From positions 62,001 through 126,000 of the forward strand of contig DAMBWF010000003.1 in assembly GCA_032052615.1 (NCBI GenBank): a DNA stretch of 64,000 bases. Direction: 5' to 3'. Shown piece after piece: positions 9,214 through 18,824 of the stretch. How positions within the stretch are numbered: the stretch's first letter is position 1; each line of letters begins with the position of its first letter. The position numbers were made by a program, and so were the translations under genes. The stretch comes from Pseudomonas_T sp032052615. Lineage in GTDB: Bacteria; Pseudomonadota; Gammaproteobacteria; Pseudomonadales; Pseudomonadaceae. The notes under the pieces were generated by a model that saw only the letters and a program-made list of their open reading frames with translations, ran no database searches and had not been told where the DNA came from.

Positions 9214-9615
9214 ATGACCCTTGCCGCCTCGACCCTGCGTCGCCGCTACCCTGTCGCGTGCGTCTCGCTGATGCTCGCCTATGGCCTGCTGGTGGCCCTG
9301 ATCAGTTGGGGCGTGGCCTTGGAGCGCCTGCCTCTCGCGCTGCGCCTGCCTCTGGCCGCCTCGCCCGCGCTGCCCCTGGCGGGCATGCTGCTGGCCTTCG
9401 AGCGTTACCTGCGCAAGGAGCCCGACGAGTTCATGGGCATGCTGCTGGCCCGCGCGGCGGCTTTGGCCGGCGGCCTGCTGATCGTGGCGTTGAGTGCCTG
9501 GGGCTTTCTCGAACAGTACGCCGGGCTGCCGCGTTTTCCGCTGTTGCTGACCTTCGCCGCGTTCTGGGCCCTGTTCCTGCCCAGCGTGTTCTACGTCAAG
9601 CATCGCTACCGCTGA
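9214..9615 (+). CDS. Small integral membrane protein paired with an XRE regulator
   Basis: A 133-residue, very hydrophobic protein with about four predicted membrane helices and a basic C-terminus (YVKHRYR). The ATG at 9214 has GGAGG nine bases upstream, so the longer frame from 9190 is not used. It is followed 11 bp later by a 65-residue helix-turn-helix gene. Membrane protein/short XRE pairs of this layout are common, and the regulator usually controls its own operon. Function is unknown. Confidence 0.75.
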   Translation: MTLAASTLRRRYPVACVSLMLAYGLLVALISWGVALERLPLALRLPLAASPALPLAGMLLAFERYLRKEPDEFMGMLLARAAALAGGLLIVALSAWGFLEQYAGLPRFPLLLTFAAFWALFLPSVFYVKHRYR

Positions 9616-9626
9616 GGGCCGGCCCC

Positions 9627-9824
9627 ATGGACAACCGGTTGCGCGCACTGCGCGCCGAGCGGGGCTGGAGCCAGGCCGACCTGGCGCGCCTGTTGGAGGT
9701 GTCGCGGCAGAGCGTCAACGCCATCGAGACCGGCAAGTACGACCCGAGCCTGCCCCTGGCCTTCCGCATCGCCCGGCTGTTCGCCCTGCCCATCGAGGCG
9801 ATCTTCCACGACCCCGGGGCCTGA
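9627..9824 (+). CDS. Short XRE-family helix-turn-helix regulator
   Basis: A 65-residue protein that is essentially one Cro/C1-type helix-turn-helix: LRALRAERGWSQADLARLL, then VSRQSVNAIETGKYDPSL as the recognition helix region. GAGGG precedes the ATG. No effector domain is attached. It is probably an autoregulator of the two-gene unit with the membrane protein just upstream. It falls in a different frame from the larger open frame that begins at 9144. Confidence 0.85.
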   Translation: MDNRLRALRAERGWSQADLARLLEVSRQSVNAIETGKYDPSLPLAFRIARLFALPIEAIFHDPGA

Positions 9825-9828
9825 AGGC

Positions 9829-10896
9829 TCACTCCTTCGGTGCGTTCTCGAAACGGGTGTTGAAGGCCTGGACGAAGGCGTTGCGGAGGATGCCGAAAAA
9901 GGCTTCCAGGCCGCTCAGGTTCTGCTGGTGGACGCTGCCGCCGAGGTCGATGCGGGTGGCGAACTGGTCCTTGCGCTGGTTCTTCAGCGCCGTCTCGCCA
10001 CCGCCCACCAGCGCTTCCCAGATCGAGCGGATGAGTCCCTTGTCCCGGTTCTCCACGTCCTGTTGCCAATCGAAAACGTCGACATCCCGCAGCAGTGGCT
10101 TGATGTAGCCGCTCAGCCGGCCCTTGTCGGCGGTGGCCTCGATCACCACATCTCCCTGGCCGCCGTTGAAGTCGAACTTGCCGTAGGTGGTGGCGAAGTC
10201 GTTGAGGCGCTTGAGCTCGATGCCGGTGGCGCGCAGGCGGAAATCGAAGTCCTCGAAGTTGCTCAGGGGCTCGAAGTGGGCTTCGACTTCCAGGGGCGCG
10301 TGGTCCAGCAGGCGTGCCTTGCCCTCGAAATAGGCCACCCGCTTGCCCTTGGCGTCGGCCACGTTGGTCAGGTTGTACAGGCTGGCCTCGACCCGGCTGG
10401 CGTTCAGGTGCACCTGGGGTTTGGAGTGGAAGTTGTGGAAGCTGATGCGCCCGTCCGCGACCCGCACCTCGTTGAGGGTGATCGGCAACAGTTTTTCCAG
10501 TTGCTGGCGCCAGTCGGTGCCGGTACCGGTCTGGGAGGTCTCGCGGTTGCCGCCATCGACGAAATTCAGCTCCGGCCGGTGGAAATCCACCTCGGCGACC
10601 ACCGCGTGGTCGTGCCACAGCGCGTGCCAGCTCACCGCCAGGTCGATCACCGGGGCATCCAGCAGGGGCACCGGCACCTTGCCGTCGTCCTTGACGATCT
10701 TCAGCCCATTGATCCGGTAGGCGCCTCGCCACCACGCGAGGTCGATGTCCTCGACATGGCCCCGGTAGTCGCCCATGTCGGCAAGCTTGCCGTTCAGGTA
10801 GTCGCGGATCAGCCAGGGCAGGGACAGGTGGAGCAACAGGAGCAGGGCGGCGAGGCTCAGCAGGGTCAGCAGCGGCACGCTGTAGCGTCTTTTCAT
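9829..10896 (-). CDS. DUF748 / AsmA-like membrane-anchored protein
   Basis: A 355-residue protein with one N-terminal membrane helix (residues 8-28, PLLTLLSLAALLLLLHLSLP). A long periplasmic beta-rich domain resembles DUF748 proteins of the AsmA-like superfamily, which are thought to act in envelope lipid or protein homeostasis. The ATG at 10896 (MKRRYSVP) gives a normal inside-positive anchor. An in-frame start at 11016 would add a 40-residue Pro/Arg-rich leader without a good ribosome site. It is convergent with the XRE gene (4-bp gap) and divergent from cysK. Confidence 0.8.
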   Translation of the reverse strand: MKRRYSVPLLTLLSLAALLLLLHLSLPWLIRDYLNGKLADMGDYRGHVEDIDLAWWRGAYRINGLKIVKDDGKVPVPLLDAPVIDLAVSWHALWHDHAVVAEVDFHRPELNFVDGGNRETSQTGTGTDWRQQLEKLLPITLNEVRVADGRISFHNFHSKPQVHLNASRVEASLYNLTNVADAKGKRVAYFEGKARLLDHAPLEVEAHFEPLSNFEDFDFRLRATGIELKRLNDFATTYGKFDFNGGQGDVVIEATADKGRLSGYIKPLLRDVDVFDWQQDVENRDKGLIRSIWEALVGGGETALKNQRKDQFATRIDLGGSVHQQNLSGLEAFFGILRNAFVQAFNTRFENAPKE

Positions 10897-11049
10897 CGCA
10901 AGGTTCCGTCGCGCGTCTCGACCAGGGGGCGTCATGTTCGGTGGACAGCCTGGGCCCGGCGGGGTTCGGCTGGACGCTGGCGGCCGCCCGGCATAGGCTG
11001 ACCAACTCCGCGACAACGACCTTCACCCACAGGAATAAGGACCGCTTCC

Positions 11050-12024
11050 ATGAGCCGTATCTATGCAGACAATGCACAGGCCATCGGCAACACACCGCTG
11101 GTGATGATCAATCGCCTGGGGCCCAAGGGGGTGACGCTCCTCGCCAAGATCGAGGGGCGCAACCCGGCCTATTCGGTGAAGTGCCGCATCGGCGCCAGCA
11201 TGATCTGGGCCGCCGAGGCTTCCGGTCAGCTCAGGCCCGGCATGACCCTGGTGGAGCCCACCTCGGGTAATACCGGCATCGGCCTGGCCTTCGTCGCCGC
11301 GGCGCGCGGCTACCGCCTGCTGCTCACCATGCCGGCTTCCATGAGCCTGGAGCGGCGCAAGGTACTCAAGGCGCTCGGCGCGGAGCTGGTGCTCACCGAG
11401 CCGGCCCAAGGCATGAAGGGCGCCATCGACAAGGCCCGCGAGATCGTCGCCGAGCACCCCGACGATCACTTGTTGCTGCAGCAGTTCGAGAACCCGGCCA
11501 ACCCGGCGATCCACGAGAAGACCACCGGCCCGGAAATCTGGAACGACACCGACGGCGGCATCGACGTGCTGGTGGCCGGGGTGGGTACCGGCGGCACCCT
11601 CTCCGGTATTTCCCGCTACATCAAGCGCACCCAGGGCAAGGCGATCCTCTCGGTGGCGGTGGAGCCCCTGGGCTCGCCGGTGATCAGCCAAGCCCTGGCC
11701 GGCGAGGAACCCAAGCCCGGCCCCCACAAGATCCAGGGCATCGGCGCCGGGTTCGTGCCGAAGAACCTGGACCTGTCCCTGGTGGACCGGGTCGAGCAGA
11801 TCGGCGACGAGGAGGCGAAGGCGATGGCGCTGCGCCTGATGCGCGAGGAAGGCATCCTCTGCGGCATCTCCAGCGGCGCCGCCATGGCGGCGGCCGTGCG
11901 CCTGGCGGAGGAGCCGGAGATGCAGGGCAAGACCCTGGTGGTGATCCTGCCCGACTCCGGCGAGCGTTACCTGTCCAGCATGCTGTTCGAGGGGCTGTTC
12001 GGCGAGCAGGAAGAGCACGCGTGA
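11050..12024 (+). CDS. cysK: Cysteine synthase A (O-acetylserine sulfhydrylase)
   Basis: A 324-residue PLP enzyme that makes L-cysteine from O-acetylserine and sulfide. The PLP lysine is Lys44 in SVKCRIG. The substrate loop is EPTSGNTGIGL, and the phosphate-binding loop is GVGTGGTLSG. It aligns with E. coli CysK along its full length, including the C-terminus (ILPDSGERYLSS), which separates it from the shorter CysM. AAGGA lies eight bases before the ATG. The stop overlaps the GTG start of the next gene, so the two are translationally coupled. Confidence 0.97.
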   Translation: MSRIYADNAQAIGNTPLVMINRLGPKGVTLLAKIEGRNPAYSVKCRIGASMIWAAEASGQLRPGMTLVEPTSGNTGIGLAFVAAARGYRLLLTMPASMSLERRKVLKALGAELVLTEPAQGMKGAIDKAREIVAEHPDDHLLLQQFENPANPAIHEKTTGPEIWNDTDGGIDVLVAGVGTGGTLSGISRYIKRTQGKAILSVAVEPLGSPVISQALAGEEPKPGPHKIQGIGAGFVPKNLDLSLVDRVEQIGDEEAKAMALRLMREEGILCGISSGAAMAAAVRLAEEPEMQGKTLVVILPDSGERYLSSMLFEGLFGEQEEHA

Positions 12025-12593
12025 GGTTCGTCCCGCTGGCCCTACTGCTGGTGGTGGCCGAGGGCCACGCCGCGGCCACCGACGACTACCTCAACGCCCT
12101 GCGCGCCCTGGGTCGGGGCGACCGCGAGCGGGCCGCCTACCTACTGGAGCAGGCGGCCACCGTCGGCCTAGTGGACGCCCAGTTGCGCCTGGGCGACCTG
12201 CTGCCCGGCCAGCCCGGCGAGCGCTGGCTGCGGGCGGCGGCGCGCCAGGGTTCGCGGCCGGCGGCGGAGCGGCTGGCCCAGCGTTACTACGACGACGGTG
12301 CCTATCGCCGCGCCGCCCAGTGCTGGTTGCGGGCGGCGGAGCAGGGCAGCGGCGGCGCCCAGGCGCGGCTGGGGGCCTTGCAGGTGGTGGGGCACGGCCT
12401 GCCCCGGGATCGGGTCCAGGCTTTCGCCTGGCTGAACCTGGCGGCCAGCACCGGCGACGCCGAGGCCACCGCCCTGCGGGATACCCTGGGTGGGCAATTG
12501 TCGGCGGCGCAGCGGGAAGCGGGCGAGGCGCTGTCGCGGGCCCTGGTCGACCGCCCGCCGCGCCTGCCGGGCGAGCCCCCCTGCGGCGAGTGA
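12021..12593 (+). CDS. Sel1-like repeat protein, probably exported
   Basis: A 190-residue protein starting with GTG that overlaps the cysK stop by four bases. A short hydrophobic leader ending near AEGHAAA suggests export. The body holds degenerate Sel1/TPR-like repeats (AAYLLEQAATVGLVDAQLRLG, then CWLRAAEQGSGGAQARLG, then FAWLNLAASTGDAEA). Such repeats mediate protein contacts. Coupling to cysK suggests co-expression, but a link to sulfur metabolism is not shown. Confidence 0.8.
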   Translation: MRFVPLALLLVVAEGHAAATDDYLNALRALGRGDRERAAYLLEQAATVGLVDAQLRLGDLLPGQPGERWLRAAARQGSRPAAERLAQRYYDDGAYRRAAQCWLRAAEQGSGGAQARLGALQVVGHGLPRDRVQAFAWLNLAASTGDAEATALRDTLGGQLSAAQREAGEALSRALVDRPPRLPGEPPCGE

Positions 12594-12676
12594 GGGGACC
12601 GCCACTGCTCGGGAAAGGGGTGAAACCCGTGGGAAATCCTGTACAGTGCGCGGCTTTTGATCATCGCGCCGTGCCC

Positions 12677-13012
12677 ATGCCGTTCCGTTTCCTGCCTGAC
12701 ACGTCCCGTTCCGCCCAGCCCTTGCCGCTCCGCGTGGCCCTCTGGCTCCTCGACGAATCGCCCCTGGGGCGCACCGATGGCGGCAAGCGGCTCGCCGGGC
12801 GGCTGCTGCGCCTGCCGGCGCGGCGCGGCGTGGTCCAGGCCCAGAGCCGCCTCGGCCGGTTGCTGTGCCACGAGGCGGCCGACCTCTGCGCCCGCCGCCG
12901 CGGCCAGGAATGGTTGCGCCAGGCCGCCCGGGCCGGCGACTCCCAGGCCCGCCAGGCCCTCGACCAGCTCAACCCGCAATTGCGCCTGAACGCGCGCGCC
13001 CGGCCGCGCTGA
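12677..13012 (+). CDS. Small Sel1-like protein
   Basis: A 111-residue protein with a single degenerate Sel1-type repeat near its end (EWLRQAARAGDSQARQALDQL) after a basic helical region. No signal peptide is seen. The ATG at 12677 gives MPFRFLPD; a GTG six bases upstream is an alternative. It lies 83 bp after the other Sel1-like gene. Pseudomonas genomes often carry small proteins of this kind, but no function is known to me. Confidence 0.65.
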   Translation: MPFRFLPDTSRSAQPLPLRVALWLLDESPLGRTDGGKRLAGRLLRLPARRGVVQAQSRLGRLLCHEAADLCARRRGQEWLRQAARAGDSQARQALDQLNPQLRLNARARPR

Positions 13013-13061
13013 GGGCGGCGGCCCGTATACTGCCGGCCATCCTCTCCCGGAGCGGCGCCCC

Positions 13062-14546
13062 ATGACTTCCCCCTCGTCCGCCTTCGTATTCGTTCTGCTC
13101 GGCGCCTGCCTGGCGGCCGTTCCGCTGTGCCTGCTGCTCTGGCGTTTGCAGCGGCGCCTGGACCGCCTGGCCCCGGACCGGGCGCTGCTGGAAGAGCGCC
13201 TGGCCGTGGCCCAGATGAGCCAGGACGGGCTGGCCGCCCAGCTCGACGCCGAGCGCGCCGAGGCCCGCGCGGCGCGCCAGGCGCTGGCCGAGCGCCTGGC
13301 CGAACTGGCGGCGCTGCAACGGGAGGCGGAATTGCTGGAATTGGAACGCGAGACCGCCCGGGAGGCGGAGCGGGCCTGGCTGACCGAGCGCGAGCGCAAG
13401 GAGGCCGAGCTGCGCCGGCTGGACCGCGAGCGGGCGGCCCTGGAGGCGGAGCTGCGCGAGCAGCAGGCGTCTCACCAGCAGCGCCTGGCCGACCTGCAGG
13501 CGGCGCGGGACGACTTGCGGGCGCAATTCGCCGAACTCGCCGGGAACATCTTCGACGAGCGCGAGCAGCGCTTCGCCGAGGCCAGCCAGCAGCGCCTGGG
13601 GCAATTGCTCGATCCCCTCAAGGAACGCATCCAATCCTTCGAGAAGCGGGTCGAGGACAGTTACCAGCAGGAGGCCCGGGAGCGCTTCTCCCTGGCCCGG
13701 GAACTGGAGCGCCTGCAACAGTTGAACCAGCGCCTGGGGGACGAGGCGACCCACCTGACCCGCGCCCTGAAGGGCCAGAAGACCCAGGGCAACTGGGGCG
13801 AACTGGTGCTGGAGCGGGTCCTGGAGCACGCCGGCCTGGAGAAGGGCCGGGAATACCAGACCCAGGTGACCCTGCTCAGCGCCGATGGCGAGCGCTTCCA
13901 GCCGGACGTGCTGATCCTCCTGCCCGGCGACAAGCAGGTGGTGGTGGATGCCAAGGTCAGCCTCACCGCCTACCAGCAATACATCACCAGCGACGACGAC
14001 GGCGTGCGCCAGCAGGCCCTCAAGCAGCACGTGCTGTCCCTGCGCGCCCATTTGAAGGGCTTGTCCGGCAAGGACTACCAACGGCTGGAGGGGCTGCACA
14101 GCCTGGATTTCGTGCTGTTGTTCGTGCCCATCGAGGCCGCCTTCGCCTGCGCCCTGCAAGCCGACCAGACCCTGTTCCAGGAAGCCTTCGAGCGACGGGT
14201 GGCGATCGTCAGCCCGACCACCCTGCTGGCGACCCTGCGGGTGATCGACAGCCTCTGGCGCCAGGAACGGCAAAGCCAGAACGCCCGGGAAATCGCCGAG
14301 CGGGCCGGCTGGCTGTACGACAAGTTCGCCCTGTTCGTGCAGGACCTGGAAGAAATCGGCAGCCGCCTGCGGCAGTTGGACAAGGCCTACGCCGGCGCGC
14401 GCAACAAGCTCTGCGAGGGGCGCGGCAACCTGATCAGCCGCGCCGAGCAGCTCCGCCAGCTCGGCGCCCGCACCGGCAAGAGCCTGCCCGCCGACCTGCT
14501 GGAGCGCGCCGCCGAAAGCGGCCCGTCCCTAGACCCGGACGACTGA
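13062..14546 (+). CDS. rmuC: DNA recombination protein RmuC
   Basis: A 494-residue protein. An N-terminal membrane helix (residues 5-30) is followed by a long coiled coil rich in Glu/Arg/Ala (about 40-180) and then the RmuC nuclease-like domain. Motifs of that domain visible here are QGNWGELVLERVLE, PDVLILLPGDKQVVVDAKVSL and the C-terminal IGSRLRQLDKAY region. RmuC limits rearrangements at inverted repeats; a nuclease activity is predicted from its fold. It is convergent with the sensor kinase gene, with only three bases between stop codons. Confidence 0.94.
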   Translation: MTSPSSAFVFVLLGACLAAVPLCLLLWRLQRRLDRLAPDRALLEERLAVAQMSQDGLAAQLDAERAEARAARQALAERLAELAALQREAELLELERETAREAERAWLTERERKEAELRRLDRERAALEAELREQQASHQQRLADLQAARDDLRAQFAELAGNIFDEREQRFAEASQQRLGQLLDPLKERIQSFEKRVEDSYQQEARERFSLARELERLQQLNQRLGDEATHLTRALKGQKTQGNWGELVLERVLEHAGLEKGREYQTQVTLLSADGERFQPDVLILLPGDKQVVVDAKVSLTAYQQYITSDDDGVRQQALKQHVLSLRAHLKGLSGKDYQRLEGLHSLDFVLLFVPIEAAFACALQADQTLFQEAFERRVAIVSPTTLLATLRVIDSLWRQERQSQNAREIAERAGWLYDKFALFVQDLEEIGSRLRQLDKAYAGARNKLCEGRGNLISRAEQLRQLGARTGKSLPADLLERAAESGPSLDPDD

Positions 14547-14549
14547 CCC

Positions 14550-17500
14550 TCAACGCAGTGGCAGGTGGCGGCTGAGCAGCGCGCGCAGGGCGGCGGGCTT
14601 CACCGGCTTGGGCAGGTAGTCGAGGCCGGCGGCATGCACCTCGGCCAGCAGCTCGGCGCGCCCGTCGGCGCTGATCACCACCCCCGCCAGCGGCTCGCCC
14701 AGGCGCGCGCGCAACCAGGCCATCAGTTCGGTTCCGGTCTCGCCGCCGTCCAGGTGGTAGTCCACCAAGGCCAGGCGCGGCGTCTCGCCGGCCTCCAGCA
14801 GCCGCTCGCAGCCCTCGCGGTCGCGGGCGGTGAGCACCCGGCAGCCCCAGCGGCTCAGCAGGCTGCGCATGCCGGCGAGAATGCTGTCCTCGTTGTCCAC
14901 GCAGAGCACCAGGGCGCCTCCCAGGGGCTCGGCGGCGCCGGTCTTCGCAGCCGGTCGCGGCGCCGGGCGGTGCGCGCGGGGCACGCTGACGCTGAACACG
15001 CTGCCCTTGCCCGGCCAGGAGCGTACTTCCAGGCGATGGCCGAGTACCCGGCACAGGCCGTCGGCGATGGCCAGGCCGAGACCGAGGCCTTTTTCCGCCC
15101 GGGTCTGGTGGCTGTCCAGGCGTTTGAACTCCTCGAAGATCACCTTGCGCTTGTCCTCGGGGATGCCGGGGCCACGATCCCACACCTCAAGGCGCAGTTC
15201 CTCGCCGTCGCGGCGGACCCCCAACAGCACGTCGCCCTGGGCGTAGCGGAAGGCATTGGTGAGGAAGTTCTGCAGGACCCGCCGCAGCAGCTTGGGATCG
15301 CTCTCCACGCTCAGGCGGCTGCCGCGCAAGCGGAAAGCCATGCCTTGTTCCCGGGCCAGCACGCGGAATTCCGCGCCCAGGGCGTCGAACAGGGTCGCCA
15401 GGGGAAACACGCTGCGTTCGGGGGCGATGCGGCCGTTTTCCAGGCGCGAGATGTCGAGCAGGTCGGCGATCAGGTCCTCGGCCGAGCGTAGCGAGCTGTC
15501 CAGGTGACCGACCAGCTCCCGGGAGTCCGCCGGCAAGGCGTCCTGCTGGTGGGCGAGGGCGGCGGAGAACAGTCGGGCGGCGTTGAGCGGCTGCATGAGA
15601 TCGTGGCTGACTGCGGCGAGGAAGCGGGTTTTCGACTGGTTGGCCGCCTCGGCGTGGCCCTTCGCCTCGATCAGGGCCTGGTTCAGTTGCGACAACTCGT
15701 GGGTACGTTCGGCGACCCGCCGCTCCAACCCTTCGTTGGCGTCCTTGAGGGCCTGTTCCGCCTCGCGGAACGCGGTGATGTCGGTGAAACTCATGACGAA
15801 GCCGCCGCCCGGCATCGGGTTGCCGATCAGCTCGATGGTGCGGCCGTTGGGGAACAGCCGCTCGGAGGTATGGGGCGTGCCCTGGCGCATCCAGTACAGC
15901 CGCCGGGCCACATGCTGGTCCGGGTCGCCCGGCCCGCAGAGGCCCCGCTCGGCGTTGTAGCGGATGATATCGGCGATCGGCCGGCCCACTTGGATCAGCC
16001 CCTCGGGGTAGCCGAACAGCTCGATGTAGCGGCGGTTCCAGGCCACCAGGCGCAAGGACTGGTCCACCACGCTGATGCCTTGGGTGATGTTCTCGATGGC
16101 CCCCTGCAACAGGGCGCGGTTGAATTGCAGCACCTCGGAGGCTTCGTCGGCGATGCGCACCACGTCCTCCACCTGCATCTCCCGGCCCTCGATGGCGGCC
16201 TTCACCACCGCCCGCGCCGAGGATGCCCCGAGCACGCCGGCCAGCAGCCGCTCGGTATGGCTGATCCAGTCGGCATTGGCGTTCTGCAGCGCGTTGAAGT
16301 CCTTGCCCTGGCGCAGGGCGAAGCGGGCGAAACTGTGGCGCGCCCGCTCCTCGCCGACGAAGCGCGCCGCCAGCCTGAGCAGGTCTTCCAGTTGCACCGC
16401 CAGCATCGAGCGCGACCCGGCGCGCGGAACGATTTCCTGGCCGATGAAGCGGCTGGCCTGCCAGTGTTCCGAGACCCGGGTGCGGGAAAACACCGACACC
16501 AGGCCGAACAGCGCGAAGTTGCCGATCAGCGACAGCAGCACACCCTGGGTCAGGGGCTCGATGGCCAGGCCGAAGGGGTTGCCGTCCAGCCAGGCCAGGC
16601 CGGGAAAGCGCTCCAGGGACATGCCCAGGCTGCGCGCCACCACGGGCAGCACCAGGGTGTAGGCCCAGAGGACCGAGCCCGCCGCCAGCCCGGCGAACAC
16701 GCCGCGCCGGTTGGCCTGCTTCCAGTACAGCGCGCCGATCATTGCCGGGCCCAACTGGGCGATGGCGGCGAAGGCGATCTGGCCGATGGTGGCGAGGCTG
16801 GCGGTGGAGCCCAGCAGGCGATAGCTGACGTAGGCGAGCAACAGGATCAGCGCGATGCTGACCCGGCGCACGGTGAGCAGCCAGTGGCGGAAGGCCTCGT
16901 AGGGCTGGGCCTCGTCGCTGCGCCGCCGGCGCAGCAGCCAGGGCAGCAGCATGTCGTTGGAGACCATGGTCGACAGCGCCACGCTGGCAACGATCACCAT
17001 GCCGGTGGCGGCCGAGGCGCCGCCGACGAAGGCCAGCAGGGCCAGGGCCGGATGCGCCTCGGCCAGGGGCAGGCTGATGACGAAGGAGTCCGGGATCACC
17101 CCGGCGGGCAGGCGCAACTGGCCGGCCAGGGCGATGGGCACCACGAACAGCGCCGCCAGGGCGAGGTAGGCCGGGAACACCCAGCGGGCCAGGGCCAGGT
17201 CCCGGGGCTCGATGTTTTCCACCACGGTGACGTGGAACTGCCGGGGCAGGCACATGACGGCGGTCATCGCCACCCCGGTCTGTAACAGCAACGCCGGCCA
17301 GTGCACGGTCTCCCGCCAGTAATCGGCGAGTCGGGGCGCCTGGCGCGCTTGGCGCAGCAGGTCGCCGAAGCCGTCGTAGAGGTCGAAGGTGACAAACAGC
17401 CCGACGGCGAGGAACGCCGCCAGCTTCACCAGGGACTCGAAGGCGATGGCCAGCACCATCCCCCGGTGGTGCTCGGTGACATCCAGGTTGCGGGTGCCGA

Positions 17501-18026
17501 AGACGATGGTGAACAACGCCAGCACCAGGGACACGATCAGCGCGGTGTCCTGGGCGCGAGTACCGGTGGCGTCGGCGCCGGAACCGATCAGCAGGTTCAC
17601 CCCCAGCACGATGCCCTTGAGTTGCAGGGCGATATAGGGCAGCACGCCGACCATGCAGATCAGCGCCACCACCACCGCCAGGGGCTGGGACTTGCCGTAG
17701 CGGGCGGCGATGAAGTCGGCGATGGAGGTGATGTTCTCCTGCTTGCTGATCATCACCATCTTTTGCAGCACCCAGGGCGCCAGCAGCATCAACAGGATCG
17801 GCCCCAGGTAGATCGGCAGGAACGACCACAACTGCCCGGCGGCCTGGCCCACCGCGCCGAAGAACGTCCAACTGGTGCAATAGACCGCCAGGGACAGGCT
17901 GTAGACCCAGGCCCGCAGGCGCGGCGACAGGGGGCGGCCGCGGCGGTCGCCGTAGAAGGCGATGGCGAACAGGAAGGTCATGTAGAGGAGGGCGACCGTG
18001 ATGATCGAGCCGCTGGACAGCGCCAT
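14550..18026 (-). CDS. mxtR: Hybrid sensor kinase with sodium/solute symporter domain (MxtR/CrbS type)
   Basis: A 1158-residue protein. The first 500 residues form an SSF transporter-like domain with about 13 helices. A PAS domain lies at roughly 640-740, then a coiled linker, HisKA with His808 in AAVSHDLMQ, HATPase_c (GLGLGLAIADGLC) and a C-terminal receiver with Asp1089 in LALVDYHL. This architecture matches MxtR of P. aeruginosa and CrbS of Vibrio, which govern acetate and related metabolism with a LuxR-type partner regulator. No partner regulator is encoded nearby. GGAG precedes the ATG. Confidence 0.9.
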   Translation of the reverse strand: MALSSGSIITVALLYMTFLFAIAFYGDRRGRPLSPRLRAWVYSLSLAVYCTSWTFFGAVGQAAGQLWSFLPIYLGPILLMLLAPWVLQKMVMISKQENITSIADFIAARYGKSQPLAVVVALICMVGVLPYIALQLKGIVLGVNLLIGSGADATGTRAQDTALIVSLVLALFTIVFGTRNLDVTEHHRGMVLAIAFESLVKLAAFLAVGLFVTFDLYDGFGDLLRQARQAPRLADYWRETVHWPALLLQTGVAMTAVMCLPRQFHVTVVENIEPRDLALARWVFPAYLALAALFVVPIALAGQLRLPAGVIPDSFVISLPLAEAHPALALLAFVGGASAATGMVIVASVALSTMVSNDMLLPWLLRRRRSDEAQPYEAFRHWLLTVRRVSIALILLLAYVSYRLLGSTASLATIGQIAFAAIAQLGPAMIGALYWKQANRRGVFAGLAAGSVLWAYTLVLPVVARSLGMSLERFPGLAWLDGNPFGLAIEPLTQGVLLSLIGNFALFGLVSVFSRTRVSEHWQASRFIGQEIVPRAGSRSMLAVQLEDLLRLAARFVGEERARHSFARFALRQGKDFNALQNANADWISHTERLLAGVLGASSARAVVKAAIEGREMQVEDVVRIADEASEVLQFNRALLQGAIENITQGISVVDQSLRLVAWNRRYIELFGYPEGLIQVGRPIADIIRYNAERGLCGPGDPDQHVARRLYWMRQGTPHTSERLFPNGRTIELIGNPMPGGGFVMSFTDITAFREAEQALKDANEGLERRVAERTHELSQLNQALIEAKGHAEAANQSKTRFLAAVSHDLMQPLNAARLFSAALAHQQDALPADSRELVGHLDSSLRSAEDLIADLLDISRLENGRIAPERSVFPLATLFDALGAEFRVLAREQGMAFRLRGSRLSVESDPKLLRRVLQNFLTNAFRYAQGDVLLGVRRDGEELRLEVWDRGPGIPEDKRKVIFEEFKRLDSHQTRAEKGLGLGLAIADGLCRVLGHRLEVRSWPGKGSVFSVSVPRAHRPAPRPAAKTGAAEPLGGALVLCVDNEDSILAGMRSLLSRWGCRVLTARDREGCERLLEAGETPRLALVDYHLDGGETGTELMAWLRARLGEPLAGVVISADGRAELLAEVHAAGLDYLPKPVKPAALRALLSRHLPLR

Positions 18027-18254
18027 GGGAACTCCGCGACGAAGGGGAACACCGCGACCGGCGCGGGCCCGTCAGTTTCTCACCAAAGGCGCGCGCCGTC
18101 AGGCCGGCGCGATTCCGGGGAGCGGCAAGGGTTGAGCACGTCGGGAAGGGCTGTTAGCGTGGCACCCTGGCGCCGCGGGCGATCGCGGCCGCCATGGCGC
18201 CCCGGCGCCCGACTCTGTCGCCGCAGGGTTTCTTTCTTTTCGAGGTAGTCACCG

Positions 18255-18824
18255 ATGTTCGCACCCCAACCGGTCACGTTGCAGCGAGGCGCGCTGCGCC
18301 TGGAGCCGCTGACCGATGCCGATATCCCGGAGCTTGCGGCCCTGGCCGAGGAAAACCGCGACGAGCTGATCTACATGAGCGGCCCGTTGCGTCCCGACTG
18401 GTACCGCCAGGCGCTCGCCGAGCAGCGCGAAGGACGCGCGGTGGTGTTCGCCATCCGCCTGGGCGACGCGCTGGTCGGCACCAGCCGCTTCGCCGACTTC
18501 ATCACCGCGTTGCCGGCCGCCGAGATCGGCTGGACCTGGCTCGGCCGGGGCGAGCACGGCAGCGGCCTGAACAGCTCGATCAAGTACCTGATGCTGCGCC
18601 ACGCCTTCGAGGAGTGGAACCTGGTGCGGGTGCAACTGAAGACCGCCGCCAGCAACCAGCGCTCCCAGCGCGCCATCGAGAAGCTTGGCGCCCAGCGCGA
18701 GGGGCTGCTGCGCAACCACCGCCGTCTGGCCGACGGCCGCCTGGACGACACCGTGCTGTACAGCATCACCGACCGCGAGTGGCCGGCGGTGAAGCAGGGG
18801 CTCGAAGCGCAGTTCAACAGCTGA
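18255..18824 (+). CDS. GNAT family acetyltransferase, RimJ/RimL-like
   Basis: A 189-residue acetyltransferase of the type that modifies protein N-termini or small molecules. The GNAT core is visible from LRLEPLTDADIPELAAL at the N-terminus to RVQLKTAASNQRSQRAIEKL near residue 130, the family's terminal helix-strand with the N-x-x-S-x-x-A-I-E-K signature. GAGG lies ahead of the ATG. It is divergent from mxtR with a 228-bp gap. The substrate is unknown. Confidence 0.9.
   Translation: MFAPQPVTLQRGALRLEPLTDADIPELAALAEENRDELIYMSGPLRPDWYRQALAEQREGRAVVFAIRLGDALVGTSRFADFITALPAAEIGWTWLGRGEHGSGLNSSIKYLMLRHAFEEWNLVRVQLKTAASNQRSQRAIEKLGAQREGLLRNHRRLADGRLDDTVLYSITDREWPAVKQGLEAQFNS

Noticed and set aside
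9112..9648. 178-residue minus-strand open frame rich in Gln/Arg
   Set aside because: Antisense shadow of the membrane protein gene at 9214, which has a good ribosome site and membrane helices.
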